Below, one piece after another: positions 13,701-26,900 of a stretch of DNA of 64,000 nt (position 1 is the stretch's first letter; each line of letters begins with the position of its first letter). Location of the stretch: contig JAGUCH010000009.1 in the NCBI GenBank assembly GCA_019096065.1, forward strand, positions 2,366,001 to 2,430,000. The letters run 5' to 3'. The translations under genes and the position numbers were made by a program. The notes under the pieces were generated by a model. That model saw nothing but the letters and a program-made list of their open reading frames with translations. It was not told where the DNA came from and did no database searches. Origin of the DNA: Paracyclopina nana. Its lineage: Eukaryota > Arthropoda > Copepoda > Cyclopoida > Cyclopettidae.

Positions 13701-16500
13701 ACTAACAAAGGAAAGATGGCTCAACCTAGGCAACAAAAATGAAGTTTTCAGTTTGACGTCAAATAAAGGCCATGTAGCATGTAAATGCGTGTCATGATTC
13801 GAGTCAATCCAGAGCTATATATGTGTACTGTTGAGCATTAAAGTCTTCAAGCTCATAAATTTTACTGTTAAAGGAAATGTGGAGGCGTTTTCTGAGCACG
13901 ACTTTTTTTGCTTCAAAGCACATGTAACAACTGTTAAATTGATTATTTAGTAGCACTCACCACCATTTTATCAATTGAGCCCTTTTTCTACCAAGGCCAA
14001 TACGGCTTGCACATTGGAATTAAAACTTTTACTTTTACAAGAACTTAAAACATACTACTATGTGGGCTGGTTAAATATTTTTCAGCAACTAATGATATTT
14101 TTGCCCCATTTTTCATGCTCAGATTTAGGTCAGAAACGGCCATTTCTCACATCTTTACCTTTGCATCGTCAGCACTAGCACGTACACCACTTGAAGGAAA
14201 AGGCATCAAAAAGCTTAGAAAAAAGGTCAAGTGTGTCAAAACAGAGTCTAGCTTTAGTCAAAAACTGTTTTGAGCATGTAAAAACATATTTTTTCTGACC
14301 TCTTTCAGCTTCCAGACAGAGTGGATACAATAATAATTTGGTGAGCAACAGTCTTATTGCTTCTTGAGTTGCAGAGCCTTGCTCTGCTCTGTAAAGAGCT
14401 TTGTGCGTAAGAGTGCTGAAAGCGCTTGAATTTTCTGGCGCGAAAAAACGTGAGACGGAAAATCTCTGCTCATTTCTGCTCTTGCAGCCGACATGACCAT
14501 AGGAGCTTTTCAATTTCGCTTTTTGCCCGAGTGCGCATTCAAGAAGCATTGAAGTACGGACAAGCTGCAATATCTTTTTTACGAAAGCAGGTAGGCATTT
14601 GTGGAGAAGATATATATCATTTATCCGGTTTCCCCTACCAAAGTAGTTTATGTTATATTGGACCCAATCAGTCTCTATCTTATCTTATTTCTTTGCAACA
14701 TTTGGGGAAAACATAGGCTCTAATTTGTGAAAACAAGGAATTTGGAAAATTGAGCTGCAGTAAAAAAAGGCTGATTGTGGTCTTTTTGATCAGCGTATCG
14801 TCCTGGTAACAAGCAATTTAGGATTGGGATTTTGTCAGGATTGTGTGGTATCCACGCAATATTGCATGTCTGCATATGCTTGGTTACCCACAAAATAGGA
14901 AAACAATAACCCACTCGAAAGTGATCGTACTAGAGGAACCCAGGATTTCCAACAGGCTCTCGTACAAATTTGAAAGTCAAATACAAAGCTCTATTTGCCA
15001 AGACGGTAGTTAAGAGAGGTTAGAAAGAGAAAAAAGTTCCAAGTGGTTTTCAAACTGAGTGATAAAAATAGAACAGATCTATTTTATCCACAATAATTCT
15101 GGGTGGCGCTTTAAAGTACAATGTAATGGTACCGTCACGCCTGCTCGCGTATTCTACTGGACGGGACATATGCGACTTCAATAAAAGCACGCAAGGCGCC
15201 ACCTTGCGGCATAAATAGACAAGTTGAAATGGCTGCTGCGAATGATAGAAGGTAGACCGAATGGAGCCGAAAATCTCTCAAAAAACAAAATACATCTCGC
15301 TTGATTTGAATTTTGATCCATGGAAAAGCTAGCAACATAGGTGCATAAATCATTGCTTTGCCTGGCTATGGGCATGTTTATTTTGTGGAATTTGACTTCA
15401 GGAATCTTGAATGAATTCTTGCCTTCTTTCATGAAGCAAAAAAGGTAGACATTTTTCTTCAAATTCTGGACACAATTGAAAAAGTTGAATAGAGTTGGAA
15501 GACAATCAGCAACTTTGGGATCAGCCAGTGCGTCACAGCAGATTGAAGTGGAAAAAGAGGCTCTTTTCAGACTATTATTATTATTAAGCTAGTGGAAATA
15601 AGAAGGAAAGTAACAAAAAAAGCCTTAATACTTTGGCTGACAACAGGAGCTAGAAAACAACTGAAGCACGTTCCCTTACCAAAAGATGGCCAGCTAATTT
15701 AATATTGATAAAGGATAATTAAATACTAGGGACATACTACACTTTTTCGCGCAGTTCAAAGGTGAAACTGATAAAAGTAGTCCAATTTAGGTGAGTAAGC
15801 TAGGGGAACGTAAAACCGAAAGGCAATGTTATTTTTTGGCCACTTTTTGTTTATGTAAGGCCAGCTTAATTGAGTTCGTATCAACCAATTGCGTAATCGA
15901 AAATCCTCTCAATTTAGATTCATTCCCTGTTGAAATGATGTATATCTGCCAACTTATGTATGCACCTATTTCAAGAAACTCGCCTAGCATGTATCTAAGA
16001 AATTATTGGCCTTGATTTACGACCCTAGTAATAATTAGAAATCGTTATTGTCAGCAGCAACACTTTACTTATGCATGCAGACAGGCATAAATTGACAGCA
16101 GGAGGCGCATAATATGCCGCGACAACAACACAAGTAAAATTATGATTTTTCGTATCGATTGTCAATTTTTCCAACTTTTCAATTTATCACGGTACGCAGA
16201 CAATCAAATAAAAGTCTTCCAATTCTTATGTAAAAAAAGTTGAGCCTTTGTTGCAAAGCACTGAAGAGTAGCCAATTTTCAAGGATTTGCGTTTATCAAA
16301 AAATAATTTACTCACTTCATTTCGGGAGGAAAGAAAGCTTGTAAAAATAATTAATTAACCCGCGCTTATAATTGGAAAACAAATTAGTAAGCTAATTTTG
16401 CTTGTGAAAGCTATTTCCCATCTCATTCCCAATTATTTTCCGACGGTACGACCTTTCTTGACCCATTGTTCCCTTACTTTGCTTTAATTATCAATTTTTT
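10750..16500. other. Non-genic AT-rich region upstream of the tandem GPCRs
   Basis: Apart from the foldback element at 11680-11855 I find no convincing gene. ORFs here are short, often open on codons other than ATG, and lack splice partners or family motifs. Scattered AT-rich and poly-T tracts are present. Confidence 0.4.
11680..11855. repeat. Foldback (long inverted repeat) element
   Basis: Two arms of about 70 bp are imperfect reverse complements. The left arm runs from about 11680 (ACTTGCTGCTTCTCAGGAC) to about 11746. The right arm runs from about 11791 to 11855 (AAAAGCAGCAAGT). The loop contains CTCGCTTCGCTCGG. Hairpins of similar size occur at 38085 and 49744. No target duplication or transposase was identified. 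Confidence 0.65.
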
Positions 16501-16512
16501 ATTAGAAATGGA

Positions 16513-17096
16513 TCACCTCTTCTTATTAGGAAGCCATTGAGTGACATGGTTCGTTATCCAAGTTAAGTGTATAATTTCAGCTTTTTTATCAACGTTTCTC
16601 TCGTAGGCAATTTGATAAATGCAGCTCAGTATTTGCTTTACTTCTTGTACTATCATGAGCAGGTTGTCAGCTACAATTTCCAGATGTGACTTTTCGTTTA
16701 TGGCCACAAGCATTTTTAAGAGGCACTCTAAAAAGAAAGCCTTCATAGTTTTGGGCGTGCCATTTAGCATCTGGCCCATTTGGCATGAAACGATGGCAAA
16801 AGTATGCAAATGTCAAGCAGCCATTCCCCCTTTTTTTAGCTCACATTTAGCGTCATTGCATCCGAAAGCAGGTTCGAGACAAAATTGTTATTCCAACCAA
16901 GTACAGAATCCGCAATTTGAAAGCTTGAAAGGTACGAATTCTTGATTGATCCAAAAAGCAGCCAAGCTAAGCTATTTTTCCATTGTCTCTTCATGGTGAA
17001 GTGCTTCGCCCTAAATATTTTAGCCAAGTAATTTGCACAGTATGTTCTCGTGTGTTTATTGGCTTCATTGAAGAATTGAGTCCTTTCGTCGCTCAT
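16513..17096 (-). CDS. Doubtful small gene, no family recognised
   Basis: Two neighbouring minus-strand ORFs. 17096-16836 starts with a real ATG (MSDERTQFFNEANKHTRTY) and ends near a GTGAGC donor. 16809-16513 is open for about 98 codons and ends LPNKKR. A possible acceptor is the CAG near 16770, but its pyrimidine tract is poor. The composition looks protein-like (hydrophobic helices, charged ends), yet I recognise no domain and chance ORFs are common in this region. Treat as a weak candidate. Confidence 0.22.
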
Positions 17097-17976
17097 TTTA
17101 GTAAATTGGCTTTTGATGCTATCTATCAGCTATTGCCAAAAAATAAGATGCTCATCAGCTAAAAATTGAGCTTTGTTTACTCTTCAGTTTTATAACCACT
17201 TTCCTTATACGCAAAAGATTTATGCTCACAGTTCTGGTTGTTTTTACCAAATGGATAGGGGATCCTTTAATCGTGAAGAACTACATGTAAATTACATTCT
17301 CATGTTTAAAGAGCCTTGGGTAAGCATTATATTGATGATTGGGCCTCTAAATACACAAAAATTATTTTTTGAATTCTGGCAACATAAATGTCAAAGAAAA
17401 TTTCCTCAATTCTGTCAAATTTTAAGAATTCCTTTGATGTGCTGTTGTCAATTCCAATTCTTGTCAATTAGCATTGTTGCCAGCAACAATTCCTTGCATC
17501 ATTTTTTTTTTCATTTTGTCATTCAAAAGGGCTGTAGGACTCCCAATTCAGAGATCGCATTTTTGGAGCATTATGACATGAGTAGATAAAAATACCACTT
17601 ATATAATGAAATAAGCCACTCATAAATGATGACGCAGATATCATATGTGTCAATTAGCATATTACACATGTATATGAGATCCCATTGTTAGGAGGAAAAT
17701 GGTGAAACATACCCAGAACCTTCCCATTATCTGAGGGGGCAGTCAGCAACTAGCCGATATATTGGTTTGAGCTGCTGTAAGCTGAATATCGCCTTCAGGT
17801 GATTTGCTCTCGTTTTTTATCTTGACAAATCTAGATTGCAACATAAATGTCAAGCCATCTGCTCCAGTGGCTAAAAAAGAGCTGATTTTCTTAGTGGCTC
17901 TGCAAAAAATGGGCTCTCGCGCGTATGTTCTTCTCTATGAAATATGATCCGATTCTGCCCTTGCTGCAGGTTCAAA

Positions 17977-20900
17977 ATGGCCGCCGCATCACTTGCCCAC
18001 CATGTCAATAATGGTACGGGAGCAGGAGATGAGGAAGACTACGACTACGTTTACGACTACGATATTAACGAGTCCTTCGCCACCTTCGACTGGACCGAGT
18101 TGGGCCCGAGCCTGGTTGTCTATGTGCTCACTTTCTTCATTGGCATTGTGGGCAATTGTCTCATTCTCGTGGCTGTCATCAGGCACACGCATGTCAAAAA
18201 CAGCCCGGTCAACGTCTTTCTCGCCAGCCTGGCATCAGCTGATCTCCTCCTCATCCTGGTTTGCCTGCCACTCAAAGTAAGATTTGCCTAATTGCAGTTT
18301 ACCCACGCTAATGCTCGTTCGACTAAGTCAATTCTGAGATCTACGCAATAGCCTTTTTGATGCGCTGCAGGAGAAAGCAGGTTTTAGTACCAAGACTCCA
18401 TTTTCTCGAAAACCAGCCATTTTCTTCAGAAAAAACAACAACCTGGCATTGCGTACAAAGAAAATCACACAATCCGATTCAGAAACTTTGGTTTAGGTTC
18501 TAGCCTATTCTCTGAATCAAGGCTTTTATTAAGCACTTAAATTCGAGTTGGTTTGGTTTAATGAATTATTCAGATAAATTAAACGGCGCCAAGAAATCTG
18601 ATCAAAGCGCTTTCCATTTTCAAACTTTTTTGTTGACGCTTATCAAGGCACTTATGCAAGCAGATTTTGAATAATGCCTAACCTCATATACCTTGACCAA
18701 CATGATCCATGTGCTTGATTGAGTTCAGTAGAATGAATGAAAAAGCCAACCAAAACATGTGAGGGTCTTTACCTCAACCTACAATATTTATGGCAGAAAG
18801 GAGGAAAATCTGCTCCGTTTATTTTTTCGGGCGTGATTGCTTTTCTGATGAATAAATAAAAATAACAATGACATTCCATGCATAAGGTTTTTTCAATCAT
18901 TCATAGCGACTTCTAGCTCATGAGTTATTAATAAGATTATTGCTTATGAATTCGAAATTTGAATGATGGCTGATAAGCTGCGCAGCCCCGTCTAAGGAAA
19001 ACTAGCGAATTAAGGTGTGCGCACTATTTCCATTGATTGCTCACTAGACGCGCATCAAGATTCCGGTTTATGCCCATTTAGTTGCACGAACTTGTATGAG
19101 CGCGCGTTATATGCATTCAGGAGTGCGCGAATTGCGCATTCAGGTGTATGAACGTTGCTCTTACTGCTTTGCGCGCGATGCGCATGCAGGTGTGCGAGCG
19201 GTGGGTATTCAGGTGTGCGAGCGGTGGGCATTCAGAAGCGCGCGCGATGCGATGTAGATGTAGGTGTGCGCATTTCAGCGTGAATGCGATGCGCATTTAA
19301 TCGTGCGTGCAATTCGCATAAACGCATACGCGGGGTGATTTTCCTAATTTTCTTGTGTCTTTGCAAACTATATTACTCGAGTCACAAAAACGCAGTAACT
19401 AATCCCAAAAGGCTGATAGGTTCTCCCTTCATCAATGTTATTGTTATGATATACAGTCTGACCGTTCAAAATTGGACGGTACGGGAATCTAAACTTATTG
19501 TCACATATTCAAGAAATACATGACTTTTAAATGATATCGTTGGAAAGATAGAGCCTTTTTCCATCTTTTTTGTAAAAGTAGAAAAAATCAATTTAAAGAA
19601 GAAAAAACCGGGAAAACTCTATTTTTCCAAGGCAACCCAGAAAATTGGCACGAAAAAAATGATGCATTATTTATTTTTTACTGTTAAGCGGAATTCATAA
19701 TAATGTTTTTCATTTTGTAAGAAATCAAAAAAGATGCCAAAAGGTTTAAGCTTTCCAACGATACCCATTAAGCCTCAAAATTCATGAATTCAAAACACAA
19801 ACTTTTGCTTCCTGCACCGTCCAATTTTGAACGGTCAGACTGTATGTATATGCGAATAGGGAGCAAGAGACGCAATAGGCGAACATATATACATTTTTTT
19901 TTAGAAACATTGCGGGTTTTTTAAAGTATTCCAGGTAGATTCATTTCATGAGGTCTAGTGTTTCTTTTTTCTTGATTTGCTCTTGCTTTGGCAAATTAGG
20001 GGCAATGAAAGAAACTACCTTGTTTTGTCGAAAATTGCTGCTCTCGCAACAAACAGCTAGGCGTGCACAAGATGAGGGTGTGTATTCAAAGTAAGCTGAG
20101 AACCAGCAATTTTCTGTTCAATTTTTTATGATTTAGTAAAAATGAGTTGAGCTGAGGTGAAGCAATTAAATTAGCCGAAAGTTTTCGGCATGTGAATGTA
20201 CGCTTAACACGACCTTTGATGTCGTTTCAAAGCCCCAAGTTTACAAAATTGATCTTGCGAAATTGTCTTTGAAATTAACGCACTTTTCCTACACCATTTT
20301 AAAGCCTTAAAAAATGCTTTCTTTTTTCTCCTTTTGAGCATCACGTCAAAAACTTTTTGTTTTGTTTCTCTGAATGCCAAAACTGCCAAAAGCCTCCAAA
20401 AGCATGTACAGTGTGACTGTTCAAAATTGGACGGTGCGGGAATCAAAAGTGTGTGTTATGAATTCATGAATTTTGAGCCTTAATGGGTATCGCGTATCGT
20501 TGGAAAGCTTGAACCTTTGGACATCTTTTTTGTTTTCTGACATATGAATTCCGCGCGATAGCAAATAATAAATGGTGCACCAGTTTTTTTTGTGACCATT
20601 TTCTGAGTTGCCTAGGGACAATTGAATTTTCCCGGTTTTTTCCTCTTTAAATTGATTTTTTCTACTTTTACAAAAAGATGGAAAAAGGCTCAATCTATCC
20701 AACGATATCATTTAAAATTCCTGTATTCCTTGAATATGTGACACAAAGTTTAGATTCCCACACCGTCCTATTTTGAACGGTCAGACTGTATATCCCTTGC
20801 ATTAGCTTATTCATTAGAAAAACAATTTTGCTTCCTGTTGAGCATAATACAGCCTGTCATACCCTTCATTTTTTAGGTGGCCAAACTCTTTTCTTATACT

Positions 20901-23900
20901 TGGACTATGGGCGAGTTCAGCTGTAAGCTTTTGTATTACATGCAGGCAAGTCATTATTTCACTCTTTTACCCTCTCAGCTCCCATTAATAAAGATATTTG
21001 TCAAATTGCAGAGTGTCTCGGGCATTTGTTCTGTTCTCAACTTGACCGCACTCAGCATAGAAAGGTGAGGAAATTCGAAAATTATGAATTCTGAGAAAAA
21101 ATCGAATAGATGTTGCACATCACCTCTGAAGTCAAGCTGCTTCGACGCGGATACTCTCGAGGCCAATTTTAAGTCAAAACAGTCAGGAATTTTTGCCATA
21201 AATCCTCGCCTCATCTTTCCATGATGGCGTAACTTGTCTAGTTTCGAAAATTAATAGATCGTTGCATATTTTTTTATCATGGAGAAAAATCGTCTCATTC
21301 CTGGAAAAGAGTGCTGTCTCTATTACAAAGAGCCGAAGAAGAAAAAAATGTAGGGCTTTTTCAGCAGATGTGTTATATTGGCTGGTGCACCACTATTATG
21401 TATTTGTAAATCCTTACACAGCAAGTTCGATACTTTCACTAGCTCTCTCACTTTGTTGCTATAGATCGAGAAGGTGCAGAAATGGGGCAAAAAGTCGCAC
21501 CTACAAAACAATTAGCCTTGAAAGTAATTTGGACTGTAGCCGTATTACAACTTCACAAGTTTTTGTATAGTACAGCTTTCTTTGCAGTGACTGTCATGGG
21601 CCATTTATGTCTCAAAACACGATTTTGGGGCCAAATATTTATGCAGAGCTCGCAAGATGTTGATTGAGAATAAAAATGTCTATTTGGATCATGAACATGG
21701 CAGCTTTTTTAATGCTCATTTAAAAAGATACACGACTGAAAAGGAAGCCTAAAAATAAGCCTTTCGTACTCAGTGCTACATAAAACTTCGCTACTGCTGC
21801 TCTAATCATGAGCTGCAAGCTTTAATAACTTTAGGGACTTGACTCGAACTTTTCTAATCAAGATTCAAATTTTCAAATTCTTTGCTGAGCCATGGTATTA
21901 TACTCGCTTCAATAATCGGATTAGCAGTATCTGATCTGTATTCTCCTTTTCTTAAAGGTACTATGTGATTGTGCATCCGCTGAAAGCCCAATATTTGTGC
22001 ACCATAAGCAAGGCCAAAAAGACTGTGCTGGCTACGTGGATTTCGTCCTTCATCCTGGCCATCCCAATAATTCTTGTTCAGGTACTACACTATATGTGTG
22101 TGTGTCTTCTGTATCCTTTCTTCGACTGGTACACTGAAGCAAAAACAACTACAAATCATGAGGGCTCAAAAGCGTGAAAAATAGTAGCAATAATGATAAT
22201 AATGGTTGTTTGTCAGTGACAAAGGTCATATACTATACTAAGGGTCTGTTTTTGCCAATGTGTAGCTCTCAGCTCAAGAAGATTTTGCTGGAAAGAAGCA
22301 CAAAAAGCAAGCAAAAAGAACCTAAAGCTTTATTGAAAGAAAAGCTAAAGAAAGATATCAATTAGTGCCAAGCTCAATTTTCATGATGTAATCTCTGGCG
22401 CAGTATTGGCTACCTGTCAGATAATGTGAAAATTGGGCACTTTATCACCTGATAAACATTGCAATATTGCTAAATTACTACATTCTATATGCTTGCAAAC
22501 CTCAGGTGCACATGAAAGTTGGCGAACGAGTGGTGGCATATTGGTGTGTAAGGGATTTCGATTCGCCCATCTGGTGGCAAGTGGAGGTAGTAAGACATTT
22601 TACAGCCCATTAAACCCGACTCACCTTTTTTCTCAAGGAGCTCTACTTTCTCATTGTCATCCTCGTGGTTCCCACTCTTGTAATGGGTTTCTCCTATGGA
22701 AAAATCATATTCGAAGTGTGCAGAGTGGTCAAACAGCGTCGAAAAATGACCCAGACTGGTTACGTGTCCAACAAGGCAACCAAACATCAAAATGGGTGGG
22801 AAAATTAAGGCCTACTAAGCTAAGAGCTAACAGTTAAAAAACATAATTTTAATTTCGCCGCAGTCAAGAGACAGAGCTGGAAATGAGTAGAGTTCAAAGC
22901 AAATGTTGTACGCAATCTGGTGAAAATGGCGAGGATGTTGCTGTAGGTGAGAAGCATTCAATGTTGGCCAAAAAACCGAGCACAATAGCAACGGATTTGG
23001 AAGCGAGCCGATCCAATAATGAGCTTGGAGGAGTACAAAGTCCCTCGCCCAAAATGGACAAGGATACAAAACAGGTAACAACCTCAACTTTAAGCTGTTG
23101 CACACTGAGAATTCCGCTTAAATTGAAATTCATGAAAGAGCTTGTAGTTCAATAATTGTGCAAGGCCTAATTGTAAGAAGAGAAAGTACTCTTTTTTGTC
23201 CTTGTAGGTTGTCCGGATGCTGATCTCCATCGTCATTACTTTTGTCATATGCTGGGGTCCTCTCCTCATATTCAACGTAATGCAGGCATTTGGCTTGGTT
23301 GGCAACTTCCTCCTCGGAGTGGAGAAACATCTCAAGAGCATTTTTAGCCTCATGGCTTACTTGAACAGGTAATTTGTTTAAATTACCCTTGCTTACCCGG
23401 CCTAGAGGCATTGTAGTCTTTGCGTCCTCTTTTTGAGGCCATAGCAGCCTCAACAACCATGCACACAATTTATGCAGATTATATATGGCCAGTGAAAATA
23501 TGTACGCTCAACAACGAAAAAGTAAACAACTGGTTCACTTTCTCGGCTTTGTTGTGAAAAGCCGTACACAAATTTTCAGGTACAATTGCATTGGAGTTTT
23601 CTCAAATCTTTTTAAAACCACGTAGCCTTTTCCCTGCAAAGCCTCCTTCCTAGTATGAAAACGGGTTTTTTAAAAAATTATAATGGTCTTGTGTCTTCCC
23701 CCCGATTTTGATGCGCCCTCTAAACGAACCGCAAATTGGGCTGCAATTCGATCCACTTTTTGGTCGAATGTGGCGCCAAAATTGAACCAAGCAAGCTTCA
23801 TGCCAAGCCCGAACTGGAGAAGCCAAAATTGATTCAGCCAAATAAAAGAAAATAAAAAAGTAGACGATTTTTCACCAGGAATATCGGTCATCTGATACCT

Positions 23901-26900
23901 CTTCTGTCAAAGGTGGGACTGGTGGCTTATTGTTGAATCCATTTCCTTGCTGAATTTTGGTACAGATGTTGGAAAGAAAACATTGGGGATCTGAGAATTG
24001 TTTATTGAGAGGTTACGCGGACGCTTTCCGAAGCTTTACTGTTTTTTCTGTTTGATGTTGCAATCTGCGAAATCAAAGAAAGTCTACTTGGCTTCAAAAA
24101 TAACGTGCATTTCAGAATCGAAGCTGAATTGCTTATCATCTGTGGCAAAATTGAATTTGCTAGAATTGCTTTTTCGACTTTTTTGGATGTTTTTCCCACT
24201 GCATTATGACAAGCTCTGTGGTAACAATTTGCTTTGAGAACGTAACTGACAAAGGAAAAAGAACTGCTGTGGTTAGAGAGTAATTTTCTGCATTCACTTG
24301 GAAGATGGGGGCTGTCTTCATGAACAGAAATACACATAGGTTTGATTCATCGCAGATTATTTCCAAATTAGGCAAAATCAGAAGGCATTTTGAGGCAGCC
24401 ACCACGAAGATTTTTCAAGAGAACTTGGTGTTTTTTAATTTTAATTTTCTTAGCAATTTGGGGGATACTTAATGGCCCTGGAATCAAATTTGAGGGATTT
24501 TAAGTAATTTAATGCCCCTCATATTCCATGGAACTAATCCAAATTTCAAAGAAGTTAGAAAAGTTAGGATCATCCTAGATTCGAACCTCACAAGTTGGAT
24601 CAGCATTCCAATACTCTTTCCACTGAGCTTTGGAAACATCATGAAAATTGCATACTATGTATAGAACTTAACCATAATTTAAGCGAGATAAAGAAATAAA
24701 AAAAGTGAAGGAATGACTGGGGTTTGAACCCTAGACTGCTGAATCAAGAGCCCAACGCTCTAACTATTGTGCCATAGTACTAATAACTGTTTTGCCAATA
24801 TGACCATGCTCTCAATATATACTTTCTCCTTTCATTTTTCAGTTGTCTCAATCCAATAATTTATGGATTCATGTCAAAGAGTTTCCGGCAAAGTTTCGTC
24901 TCGGACTTGCGCGTGTGCTGCTGCCAGTGTTGTCACGATGGCAGCATCAAGGGTGCCCGAAATACGAGAAGGCCATTGCCCAATTATGAGCTCACATGTG
25001 ATGGCAATGGTCGGCCTGTGCAAAGGACGTCAAGGACAACCTCTGTGCTCTACAAAACGCGCCGTGGAAATCATTTCCATACAGTAACGTGAGTGAGTGC
25101 TCATGGGAAATCTTTGTACATCCTGCTTCTGCTACTACCACTTTCTAATCACAGCTCAACTACTCGCATACTATAGGTATACTACCATTATATATTTAAT
25201 ATATTTCCGCTGTAGCTGTGTTCTAGGCCTAATCCTTGCATGCTTTTCAATCGTTGCTATTATTGTGCTACTTTTTCGTTTACTCTTCCTTTTGTACGCG
25301 TGCGCTTTGGTATGCAATCGTTACCTCATTATTGCCTCTTCCCTATCATGAAGGTATACGTTTATATGTACAAAGGAGTTAGGGAACTTTTATAGTCACA
25401 AAATTCAATTAATTCGACACCTTTTAGAGGACAGTGCAGGTATGCTTACGTGAAATTGCACTTGTGCTCCTTTTTTCTTGAAAGAAGCGTTCAAAAGTTG
25501 GTTTACAAAAAAGCTTTCAAAATTGATCTAAACTGCATAGAAGATGCAAAATTTAATTTTTACCGAAAAATTCAAAATGTATTAGCCCAATGAGGTTATG
25601 AACAATTGCAAACCGCTATAATAAAATTGTTGGCTTTAATGCATTTTTTTGCTGCAGTCTGAAAAAAGACTATTGCCCAGTCCATATGTCAGCCTTAAAC
25701 TCCACAAGAAATGGAAAAAGTTATGAAAACTTAGATTGAACTCAAGTAAACTTTAAGGATAGCAATTTTAGTTTTTGAAGTATGATTTGCAGCCCACATA
25801 TTTGCTAGCTAAAATAATTAAAGAAAGCTTCGTATAGGAGCCGAAATATTTCGCCCAAGAAAACTCCAATCGGCCTTATTGGCAAACAGTCACCAGCATA
25901 ATAAGTGAAGTATCTTAAGTCAAGTTGTTGAGTGTACCATTCACGAACTGGGCTTGTGTTGCTGTGCGAATTCGAATCAGGACTGCTACCATATTAGCAA
26001 CAGCCGAATTTCGACCTTGATTAACCACGAGTGGCCTTGTGCACTTTCCATTTGTTGCATCGGCATAATTCTATTTGGAAGCTAATTGGGTGTTTTTCTC
26101 TCGATGTTGTTTTCCAAGGTGTCAGTAGCTTTTCATCCATGAGATTCCATGATAGGCCTTGATCTGAACATATCTAAGTGAGAGTTGTATTCTCCCAAGG
26201 GACAAATCAATAAAACAAGACGGCTAAGAAACAAGTTGCCAAGCATGACAACTTGGTCTTCTCGTGAAAAGTTTGGCTCCTTCGTCAAATAGGCTCGCTA
26301 ACTAGTTCGAGACATTGTGATATGCGCATCAGGGAAAAGTACAAAAATACTAAGCTATAGCACAAAATGCCCTCTAAGTGCTCTGCGGATGAATCTCTTC
26401 ATGGGAAGCAGTCATTAGCTCAAATATGGTGCATAGCCAACCAATTTTACGCTATCCTCGCTCCTTTTTTATCCTTATTTGATTAGAGCACTTGCTTCAA
26501 TCAGGGCAAGCACAATTAAAACGGAACAACTAATAGAAAAGTAAAAGTCAGCTTTTTCGTCCTAGGTGGCGCTGCAGTCGCGCTAGAACACAAAAGAAGC
26601 GCGAAATTCAAAAGGGAAAGCAGGCTAAAACTTAGAATGCAGGGCAGTTGCTTAAATTGAAGTAATGCAGCAATTCTTTAATTTGCTGCTTTTTCTCTAG
26701 TATCTCTATCTTGCATCTTTTGCATTTACCAAGCATGCAACGTTGTGCTTAAAAGTGCTTATTTCTAGTGAAGCCATAAAAGCGATAATGGGCTCTCTAC
26801 TCTGATAATAACTGTTAAGCGTTTTGTGTATACATTTATAGAGGTAAAACACGCGAATGAACAAAGCAAAGGAAGCGGGCCTAATTCACTACTTGCTTTC

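Noticed and set aside
14175-14570. 131-codon minus-strand ORF
   Set aside because: Low-complexity amino acid pattern without family features, no supporting splice sites, and an overlapping ORF of similar size on the other strand.
17173-17589. 138-codon plus-strand ORF before the peptide GPCR
   Set aside because: Opens on a TTG, not ATG, and has no recognisable motif or intron signals; AT-rich chance ORF is more likely.
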